Origin: Bacillota bacterium | GTDB lineage: Bacteria > Bacillota > Clostridia > Christensenellales > Aristaeellaceae | Length of the DNA: 11,184 nucleotides | Assembly: GCA_023391725.1 (NCBI GenBank) | Contig: JAEWAH010000274.1 | Coordinates: 1 to 11,184 of the forward strand | Direction of reading: 5' to 3' | In this document: one piece after another, positions 1 to 7,200 of the stretch | Numbering within the stretch: position 1 is the stretch's first letter | How the letters are laid out: each line of letters opens with the position of its first letter | Translations under genes and position numbers: made by a program | Notes under the pieces: generated by a model | The model's input: the letters and a program-made list of their open reading frames with translations, nothing else | The model's database searches: none | What the model was told of the DNA's origin: nothing

Positions 1-1366
1 TCCCCCATTCGCACCCTGCCAGCACGTTGATGATCCTGGCCCGGTCATGGCTGCCCAGCAGGTTCATCAAGGAAAATAAAAATACCGCGGGATACACTTC
101 CTGCTGATGGCGGATGAGCCGGACCAGCTTGGAAGCGGGGGATTGTCCGGTCAAAAAGGAGATGATTCCTTCCCGCAAAGGATAGTTCATGACGCTGTCA
201 AGTGTGTCGCCCAGGCAGTAGCTTCGGGGCTTATCATAGGCAATCTTGTTGCTGGCGTCCTCCCATACTTCCCCCAGCACCACGGCGTCCTGGCGGGAAG
301 CCTTAGCGGCGCGGCGCAATTCTCTTAGAAAATCCATGGGCAGTTCATCCGCCACGTCCAGCCGCCAGCCGGAAGCGCCGGTTTTCAGCCATCGGGGCAC
401 GATACCTTGCTCTCGCTCAAACAAAAAGGTCCGGTAGGAGGGCTCGTCCTTGCGTACCTCCGGCAGGGATGGAATCCCCCACCAGCTTTTACAGCGGGAA
501 GGGTATTCCTCAAAGGTGAACCAGGAAAAGTAGGGGGAATCGGGGCTTTGAGACGCGCCCAGACTGTCGTATGTCCCATAGCGGTTGAAATATACGCTGT
601 CCTCCCCAACGTGGCTGAACACTCCGTCCAAAATAATGTGGATGCTAAGACTTTCTGCTTTATGGCAAAGTTGCTTAAAGTCCTCCTCCGTGCCGAACAT
701 GGGGTCTATGCGGGTGTAATCTCCGGTATCGTATTTGTGATTGCTCCGGGCCTGAAAGATGGGATTCAGATAGAGGATGGTCACACCCAGGTCTTTCAAA
801 TAAGGCAGCTTTTCTGCGATACCATTGAGATTTCCCCCGAAAAAGTCCAGCGCCATGTTGTCGCCGCTTCGGGGATCCGGGCAGACTAACGGCGCTTCGT
901 CCCATTTCTCGTGCAAATGGATTCCTTTGAGAGTGGGGAAAGCCGACGAGAGGGCATGAAAGAATCTATCTGGAAATATATGGTATATAGTGCCGTGATG
1001 CAAATAATCAGGCGTTCTAAAGGAAGGATCATATACCGTCACCTGAAAGCTTGCAGGATTAGCTTCATACACCGCTCCTTCTCCGCCCAGTTGATCATAA
1101 GCGTTGCCGTAGCGCAGGACACCGTTTTCGGTATGGATCAAAAAATCATACCACCATAGCATGGGGGTTAACGGCGCCGTTAGCTCCGCCGTGTAGATAT
1201 CTTGTCCATCAAAGATCATGGAATGAAAAGATTCTTGCCCATCCCAGGTACGAACTTCAATAGACTTGGCAAAATCACATTGAAAACACAGGCGCAAGGA
1301 TGCGCCGCAAGACAAAGCGCCTAAGGGAAAGCGGTAATAGGAATTGTGAGAATCATGCAGAAGCAA
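1..1366 (-). CDS. GH13 alpha-glucan hydrolase (neopullulanase / cyclomaltodextrinase type), C-terminus outside window
   Basis: Glycoside hydrolase family 13 enzyme, probably cytoplasmic since no signal peptide is visible, predicted to hydrolyse alpha-glucosidic bonds in malto-oligosaccharides, cyclodextrins or pullulan. About 455 residues are present; family members are usually near 580-600, so the end of the barrel and the C-terminal domain are missing. Residues 1 to about 125 form an N-terminal beta domain of the kind that precedes GH13_20 barrels. The barrel begins near IYHIFPDRF. The four GH13 motifs are seen: DGVFSH (247-252), GWRLDVADEL with nucleophile D337 and R335, LGEVWED with acid/base E366, and GSHDR with D441. 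No in-frame ATG precedes the domain. TTG at 1364-1366 is the best start: it follows an AAGGGAGGGGG Shine-Dalgarno (1376-1386) by about 9 bases, and MLLHDSHN resembles family N-termini. A TAA lies just upstream. It lies 115 bases downstream of glgP, probably co-transcribed. Exact substrate is unknown. Confidence 0.92.
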   Translation of the reverse strand, partial: MLLHDSHNSYYRFPLGALSCGASLRLCFQCDFAKSIEVRTWDGQESFHSMIFDGQDIYTAELTAPLTPMLWWYDFLIHTENGVLRYGNAYDQLGGEGAVYEANPASFQVTVYDPSFRTPDYLHHGTIYHIFPDRFFHALSSAFPTLKGIHLHEKWDEAPLVCPDPRSGDNMALDFFGGNLNGIAEKLPYLKDLGVTILYLNPIFQARSNHKYDTGDYTRIDPMFGTEEDFKQLCHKAESLSIHIILDGVFSHVGEDSVYFNRYGTYDSLGASQSPDSPYFSWFTFEEYPSRCKSWWGIPSLPEVRKDEPSYRTFLFEREQGIVPRWLKTGASGWRLDVADELPMDFLRELRRAAKASRQDAVVLGEVWEDASNKIAYDKPRSYCLGDTLDSVMNYPLREGIISFLTGQSPASKLVRLIRHQQEVYPAVFLFSLMNLLGSHDRARIINVLAGCEWG

Positions 1367-1419
1367 AGTGTGGCACCCCCTCCCTTGCTCTTATATTAGA
1401 CTACTGGCCTGGCCGAAGA

Positions 1420-1439
1420 GGGCGATGCCCACATCGCCC
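1420..1439. repeat. Perfect 8-bp inverted repeat between glgP and the GH13 gene
   Basis: Arms GGGCGATG (1420-1427) and CATCGCCC (1432-1439) enclose the 4-base loop CCCA. In the minus-strand transcript this makes a stable hairpin in the 115-base glgP-GH13 gap. No T-run follows on either strand, so it does not look like an intrinsic terminator. It may be an mRNA-stabilising or processing hairpin, or one copy of a dispersed palindromic element. The rest of the gap holds only the downstream Shine-Dalgarno and a TAATAT that could be a weak -10 without a convincing -35. Confidence 0.6.
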
Positions 1440-1481
1440 CGTTTGCAGGGCTTTGACTCGGCGCGCCGTAACCCTCCGCAT

Positions 1482-4031
1482 TTATTTTCCGGTAAAAAAT
1501 CCGGCAGAAACATTCCCTTTTACCCCAGCATGGAGATTCCAAAGGGGCTGTGTCCCTTTGGCGGGATTCTCAAGGGCAGAGCCCTTGAGCGGATCCAGGT
1601 GCCAGATCCTCTGGTTATACTCGGCGATAGTGCGGTCGCTGGAAAAGATGCCGGAGGCGGCGGTATTGGCGATGGCCATGCGCTGCCATTTTTCTTTGTT
1701 ACGGTAATCCTCGTCTATGCGAAGCTGGGCCATGGCATAGGAACCAAAATCCTTGAGGACGAGGTAGGGATCGGCGATGTAGCCGTACTCGCCTTGCAGC
1801 AGGCTATGGTACAGATCCTGAAGAGTGGCAAGGTTGCCCGGGAAAAGCGTCCCGTCGATCATTTGGTTCATGGCCTTGCGGATCTCCTGATTGCTTTCAA
1901 TGATCTGCATGGGATTGTAGGCCCGCTCCTGGTTGAGGCTTTGCACCCGGTCGGCACGCATGCCGAAAATATAAATGTTCTCCATTCCGGCCGCCTGGGC
2001 GATCTCCACATTCGCGCCGTCCATGGTGCCCAGGGTGAGGGCGCCGTTCATCATAAACTTCATATTGCCGGTGCCGCTGGCCTCCTTGCCGGCGGTGGAG
2101 ATCTGCTCGGATATTTCCGCGGCGGGGATCAATATCTCCGCGGTGGAAACGTCGTAGTTCTCCAGAAAGATCACTTGCAGCATCGTGGAGGCCCGGGGAT
2201 GCTTAGCGATGAGCTGGCTTAATGCATTGATGAAGCGGATGATGAGCTTGGCCCGGCGGTAGCCGGGGCTGGCCTTGGCCCCAAAGAAGAAGGCCCGGGG
2301 CGCCATTTGATAGGAAGGATCATCCGCGATGCGGTTGTAGAGCACCAGGATGTGCAATGCGTTTAAGAGCTGGCGTTTGTATTCGTGCAGCCGCTTGGCC
2401 TGTACGTCAAAGAGGAAGGTGGGATCCACCTGGATGTTTTGACGTGAAAGGACCATCTGGGCAAGGCGCTGCTTGTTTTGCGCCTTGATCCGGGAAAACT
2501 CCTCCCGGAAGGAGGCATCCTCCCTAAAGGGAAGCAGCTCTTGCAGGCGTTCCGGTTCCTTGATGAACCCGTCGCCGATGGCGTCCATGATCAGGCGGGT
2601 AAGTTCAGGATTGCAGGCCATCAGCCACCGCCTATGGGTAATTCCGTTGGTGATGGCAATAAACTTTTCCGGCATAATGGAATAATAGTCGCGGAAAGTA
2701 TCGGCCTTAAGGATCTCCCCATGCATCTGGCTCACGCCGTTCACCGAGAAGCTCATGGCCACGCAAAGGTTGGCCATGTGCACATGCCCGTAGGCCAGGA
2801 TGGCCATAGCGCCGATGCGCTCCCACTGGCCGGGGAACTTTTCCCAAAGCTTTTCGCACAGGCGCCGGTTCAACTCCTGTAGGATCATATAAATGCGGGG
2901 CAGCTGACTTTTGACCATATCTTCTGGCCATTTTTCCAGCGCTTCGGCCATACCGGTATGGTTGGTGTAGGCTACGGACTTTTGCGTGATGTCCGCTGCC
3001 TCGTCCCAACCCAGGCCTTCCTCGTCCATGAGCAGGCGCATGAGCTCGGGGATCACTAACCCGGGGTGGGTATCGTTCACATGGAAGACTGCTTTCTCGG
3101 GAAGCAGCGAAAAATTCCTTCCATGAGTGCGCTTGAAATCCTTTAATGCATACTGCAGCGTGGCGCTGGTAAAAAAGTAGTGCTGTTTTAGCCTAAGCAG
3201 CTTTCCTTCATAATTGTTATCCTCGGGGTAAAGCACCTTGCTGATGACCTCGGCCAGCTCCACCTCTTGAGATGCCCTGATGTAATTCCCTTGGCCGAAG
3301 GAGGATAAATCGATGCCCTTGGGGGAGCGGGCGCGCCACGTGCGCAGCGTGTTCACCGTGGCGGTGTCGTAACCCACCGCGGGCATATCGTAAGGCAGCG
3401 CCTCCACGGTAAAGCAGTCCTTTTGATTGAACTTGCGCCGGCCGTTTTCCATCGTTTCTTCCAGATACCCGCCGTAGCGCACTTCGCATGCATCTTCCGG
3501 CACGGCCATCTCCCACACGTTCCCGTTTACAAGCCAATCGTCGGGCAGTTCCACCTGCTGGCCATCCACCATCTTCTGGCGGAACAAGCCATACTCGTAG
3601 CGAATGGTGCAGCCCATGGCCGGCAGGTCCAGGGAAGCCAGGCTATCCAGAAAGCAGGCGGCCAGGCGGCCCAGGCCCCCATTGCCAAGCCCAGGTTCCG
3701 GCTCCTCCGGAAGGACCTTGGCAAGGTCGACTCCCAGTTCGCAAAGGGCTTCTTTATAGGCCCCGACGCTGAGCAGGTTCAGCATATTGCTGTAGAGCGT
3801 GCGGCCCATCAGAAATTCCACTGAGAGGTAGTACAGGCGTTTTGCCTTGGACTGCTTGCGCTCTTCCCTTGCTATCATCCACTTTTGCATGATCTGGTCC
3901 CGCACGGTGGAAGCCAGGGCCTTGTATATTTGTTGGGGCGTCGCCTCCCCGATGGTGCGCCCGTGGTATCGCTGAAGATTCCCCACAATACTTTTTTTAA
4001 TGGACTCTTTATCAAAAGAGGTAGTCGGCAT
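1482..4031 (-). CDS. glgP: Glycogen/starch/alpha-glucan phosphorylase
   Basis: GT35 phosphorylase, a PLP enzyme that removes glucose units from non-reducing alpha-1,4-glucan ends with phosphate to give glucose-1-phosphate; cytoplasmic. The 849 residues show the family order: RLYYLSVEFLMGRTL (about 65-79), GLGNGGLGRLAACF (114-127), the YTNHT and EALEKWP segment, AKRLHEYKRQLLN, and the PLP site EASGTGNMKF with Schiff-base lysine K658, followed by NGALTLGTMDGANVEI. The family core ends at IWHLDP (about residue 814, close to the usual 800-815). The final 35 residues are extra: the first part, KGSALENPAKGT, is encoded by a palindromic repeat element. ATG at 4029-4031 is preceded by a G-rich AAGGCGGGTGG region as ribosome-binding site. 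An extended -10 promoter lies about 45 bases upstream. The next gene on the strand is the GH13 hydrolase, consistent with a glucan-degradation unit. glgP versus malP cannot be separated by sequence alone. Confidence 0.96.
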   Translation of the reverse strand: MPTTSFDKESIKKSIVGNLQRYHGRTIGEATPQQIYKALASTVRDQIMQKWMIAREERKQSKAKRLYYLSVEFLMGRTLYSNMLNLLSVGAYKEALCELGVDLAKVLPEEPEPGLGNGGLGRLAACFLDSLASLDLPAMGCTIRYEYGLFRQKMVDGQQVELPDDWLVNGNVWEMAVPEDACEVRYGGYLEETMENGRRKFNQKDCFTVEALPYDMPAVGYDTATVNTLRTWRARSPKGIDLSSFGQGNYIRASQEVELAEVISKVLYPEDNNYEGKLLRLKQHYFFTSATLQYALKDFKRTHGRNFSLLPEKAVFHVNDTHPGLVIPELMRLLMDEEGLGWDEAADITQKSVAYTNHTGMAEALEKWPEDMVKSQLPRIYMILQELNRRLCEKLWEKFPGQWERIGAMAILAYGHVHMANLCVAMSFSVNGVSQMHGEILKADTFRDYYSIMPEKFIAITNGITHRRWLMACNPELTRLIMDAIGDGFIKEPERLQELLPFREDASFREEFSRIKAQNKQRLAQMVLSRQNIQVDPTFLFDVQAKRLHEYKRQLLNALHILVLYNRIADDPSYQMAPRAFFFGAKASPGYRRAKLIIRFINALSQLIAKHPRASTMLQVIFLENYDVSTAEILIPAAEISEQISTAGKEASGTGNMKFMMNGALTLGTMDGANVEIAQAAGMENIYIFGMRADRVQSLNQERAYNPMQIIESNQEIRKAMNQMIDGTLFPGNLATLQDLYHSLLQGEYGYIADPYLVLKDFGSYAMAQLRIDEDYRNKEKWQRMAIANTAASGIFSSDRTIAEYNQRIWHLDPLKGSALENPAKGTQPLWNLHAGVKGNVSAGFFTGK
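1533..1590 (-). repeat. Palindromic double-hairpin repeat, copy A, fused to the 3' end of glgP
   Basis: Read on the minus strand, this 58-base element has two stem-loops. The first has arms CTCAAGGGC / GCCCTTGAG with loop TCT (1569-1589). The second has arms CCAAAGGG / CCCTTTGG (1539-1561). They are separated by AATCCCG and followed by AATC. A second copy (7900-7956) near the end of addA, in the same orientation relative to its gene, matches at about 53 of 58 aligned positions with one single-base gap. The element lies inside the glgP reading frame and encodes LKGSALENPAKGTQPLWNL from residue 815. No T-tract follows, so termination is not evident. Confidence 0.88.
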
Positions 4032-4075
4032 AAAGCCACCCGCCTTTTTTCTACAAAATTCGTAAACCCGGTATC

Positions 4076-4104
4076 ATTTTATCATACCCAATCCTTTGGC
4101 ACAA
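4076..4104 (-). promoter_or_regulatory. Predicted sigma-A promoter of glgP
   Basis: On the minus strand, TTGTGC (4099-4104) as -35 and TAAAAT (4076-4081) as -10 are separated by 17 bases, with an extended -10 TG (4083-4084). Transcription would start near 4069, giving a leader of about 38 bases. It diverges from the addA promoter, and parS sites sit between the two. Confidence 0.6.
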
Positions 4105-4153
4105 CAAACAAGCTTTGTTCCGTGTAACGCAGCACCGGGTCGGTTAAGTGAAA

Positions 4154-4169
4154 TGTTCCACGTGAAACA
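4154..4169. promoter_or_regulatory. parS site 1 (ParB/Spo0J binding site)
   Basis: TGTTCCACGTGAAACA matches the Firmicute parS consensus TGTTNCACGTGAAACA at every fixed position. Flanking A (4153) and T (4170) extend the palindrome. ParB/Spo0J loads here as a CTP-dependent clamp and recruits condensin for origin segregation. No parA or parB gene is in this window, so ParB would act in trans. Such an exact 16-mer is very unlikely by chance, and a second site lies nearby. Confidence 0.92.
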
Positions 4170-4193
4170 TAGCGGATCAGGGAAGCGGAGGAA

Positions 4194-4209
4194 TGTTTCA
4201 CGTGAAACA
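4194..4209. promoter_or_regulatory. parS site 2 (ParB/Spo0J binding site)
   Basis: TGTTTCACGTGAAACA is a perfect 16-base palindrome and an exact match to the bacterial parS consensus. Its start is exactly 40 bp after that of site 1, close to four helical turns, so both sites face a similar side of the DNA. It ends 18 bases before the addA -35 element, so ParB loading or spreading here could affect addA expression. Confidence 0.93.
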
Positions 4210-4227
4210 GTGTGCATGTCCCCTGTA

Positions 4228-4256
4228 TTTACATCAAGAGGTGGTTACGGTACAAT
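4228..4256 (+). promoter_or_regulatory. Predicted sigma-A promoter of addA
   Basis: TTTACA (4228-4233) and TACAAT (4251-4256) are separated by 17 bases, each one mismatch from consensus. The predicted start of transcription is near 4263, so the leader before ATG 4283 is only about 20 bases and holds just the Shine-Dalgarno. Confidence 0.7.
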
Positions 4257-4282
4257 ATGCCTGAAGGAAGGTGAGCGTTCCC

Positions 4283-7200
4283 ATGCCAAACTGGACGGCA
4301 GCACAGCGCCAGGCCATCGAAGCCAGAAACAAGGAGCTCCTGGTGACCGCCGCCGCAGGATCCGGAAAGACAGCCGTGCTGGTGGAGCGCATCCTGACGC
4401 TTATTCGCAAGGATGGCCTGGATGTGGGCCGCATGCTTATTGTCACCTTTACCCGCGCCGCGGCGGCGGAAATGCGGGAGCGGATTTCAAAGGCGCTCCA
4501 GGAGGCTGCCGACACTGAGGAGAAGCTTCGGGACCAGGCACTCAAAGTCGAACGTGCTTCCATCAGCACGCTGCACGTATTCTGCGGCCAGGTACTTAGG
4601 GATCACTTCCAGGCGGCCGGCGTCGATCCAACTGCGCGGCTGGTGGAAGGCGGCGAACAGGATGCCATTTACCGTCAGGCTCTGGCGGAAGTTCTTTTGG
4701 CTGCCCATGAGGAGGGGAAGCCCGGGTTTACAGAGCTTTCCCTGGAATTTGAAGATGAGACCATCGCCCAGATGGCGGATAGCTTGTATGGCTTTATTAT
4801 GTCTCTGCCCGCGCCCTGGCGTTGGATGCATCAGCGCATGGCCGACTTTCCCGCTGCTCAGGAGCTGCCTGGCCATCCCTGGATGAAGCAGCTTACCAGC
4901 GATCTGCAGCTGCAATTAGAGGGATGCCTAAGCGCCGCCCGGGAACTGCTTTCTGTTTTAGATGACCCGGATGCGGACATAAGTTATGAAGGGATGCTTC
5001 AAGAGGACATCCGGCAAATAGAACTCCTTGAAAAGGCGCTGCAGTCTGGCATTGACCAATTGAAGGAAGCCTGGGAGAATGCTCAGTTTCCCCGGTTTGC
5101 CGCAATAAAGGGCAAAAGCCCGGAAACCGTAGCCTGGGGGGAAAACCTGAAGGAGCGGCGGCAGAAGATCCGGGACGGGATCAGGGCCATCATCAAGGCT
5201 GCTCCGGGAGATCTCGAAAAGGCTGCGGAGGATATCGCCCACACGAAGCCAGCGCTTCGGGCGCTGTGCCGCCTTGTGCACAAACTCCATCTCCGGTATG
5301 ACATACTGAAACGGGAAAAGAACGTCTACGACTTTCACGACCTGGAGCACAAGACCTTGGCCGCCCTGAGCGTTCCCGAGGTGCGAGAGGCTGTACGCCA
5401 GAAGTTCGACGCGGTTTTTATTGACGAATATCAGGACATTTCAGGCATCCAGGAAGCCATCCTCCAGGCAGTACACGGGGACAATTATCTTTTCCTTGTG
5501 GGGGATGTGAAGCAGAGTATCTACCGCTTCCGCCTGGCGGATCCCACGCTGTTTCTGAAGAAAAGCAAAGAAGCTTCTCTGAACGAGGACGCGGTTTTCC
5601 GCCGCATCCCCCTGCAGGAGAACTTCCGTTCCGCCAAATCCGTTTTGGATGGTGTCAACGCTGTGTTTGAAAGTGTAATGCGCAGCGACGTGACAGAGAT
5701 CGACTATGATGAAGAAGCGCGCTTGATCCCGGGCCGGAAACCGGAGGGGGAAGCGCCTGTGGAGCTGCATGTGCTCATCCCCGCCGGGGATGCGGAGCCG
5801 GAAGAGGAGGAAAGCGACCCCAGCGAGGCGCAGGAAGCGCCAAGCCGCGTGGAAAAAGAGGCCCGCAGGGCCGCGGCCTGCATGCGCCGTTTAAGGGATG
5901 AACAGTTCCCGGACAGGGAAACGGGGAAAATGCGGCCATTTAAGTGGCGGGACATGGCGGTGCTTCTGCCCAAGGCTAAGAATGTTGCCAGGCTTGTGGC
6001 GCAAACCCTTTCCGAAGAAGGCATCCCAGTTTACTCCGAGGCGGATGAGGAATACTTTGGTTTGCCCGAGATCGCCACCATGATGGCTCTTTTGCAAACT
6101 CTGGACAACCCTATGCAGGATATCTCGCTTCTAACGACACTGCGCAGTCCCTGCTTCAATCTAGGCGAGGAGACACTGTCGGCCATCCGCTTAGCAAAGA
6201 CGGGCAGAAATATCCCCTTTCACGCCGCGTTCTTCTGCTGCGCCCAAGAAAAGGGCCCGCTGGGGGAGTTGTGCGCTTCCATCACGAATAAGCTGGATAA
6301 TTGGCGCTTCCTTTCCCGCAGCCTGCCCTTGGACAAGCTGATTTGGCAGCTGCTTTCCGATACTGGATTGTACACCCGTTCTGGCGCGCTGCCCGCAGGT
6401 GCCGCCCGGCAGGCGAATTTGCGGCTTTTGTGCGAGCGCGCTGCGGCGTATGAAACCTCCGCAGGCGAGGGACTCAGCGGGTTCTTATCCTACGGGGAAG
6501 ACCTGAAAAAATCTGGCGACGCTGTCACTGCCAAGGTGTTGGGGGAAAACGAGGACGTGGTTCGCATCATGACCATCCACAAAAGCAAGGGCCTTGAGTT
6601 TCCTGCGGTGGTGGTGATGGATTTGGGTGGACGCTTTCGCGGGAGCGCACAAGATTCTCCCATGAAGATCCACCGGGAATTGGGCATTTCCATCCCCTGC
6701 ATACATCCCGACGCGCGTACCAGACGCAAAACACTTTCGGACCAGTCCATTGGACTTGCGCTTCAGGGCGAGGACAAAGCGGAACGGGCAAGGCTTTTGT
6801 ATGTTGCTATGACCAGGTCCAGGGAGCGTCTGATTTTGATCGGCACAGCCGCCGGAAAAGACCCAGCTGCAAGGTGGGCCATGGCTCCGGGAGCATATCG
6901 GGTGTGGCAAGCCAAATCCATGCTGGATTGGATCGCCCAGGCGGTATATCCCCAGGAAGCGGCCCAACCGCTGCGGGCTTTAAATGGTGAGTTTTCCACA
7001 GATTCTGCGGAAGACCTTGCGGAATACGCAGAGAAATGCACATCTTCCACAGGTTTTCCACAGAGCGAAACCCCTTGGAAAATCCAGGTTTGGGCTGAAA
7101 CAGGCCTTGGCACTGTGGAAAAAAATGTGGATGTCCACACCCAGGCGTCCCAATTGGCGAACTTGGAAAATCGGCTCATACCTGAAGGCGTGGCCTGGCG

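Noticed and set aside
407..889. 160-codon open frame on the plus strand
   Set aside because: It is antisense to the GH13 catalytic domain, whose motifs are clear on the other strand.
1368..2222. 284-codon open frame on the plus strand
   Set aside because: It is antisense to glgP, covering the PLP-binding region, and runs through the repeat element; the product is low-complexity and unrecognisable.
3331..3350. CACGTG core inside glgP as a third parS
   Set aside because: Only the central six bases match; the flanking TGTT and AACA arms are absent.
4271..4285. GTG 4271 as the addA start
   Set aside because: It overlaps the Shine-Dalgarno and lies about 8 bases from the predicted transcription start; ATG 4283 has proper spacing.
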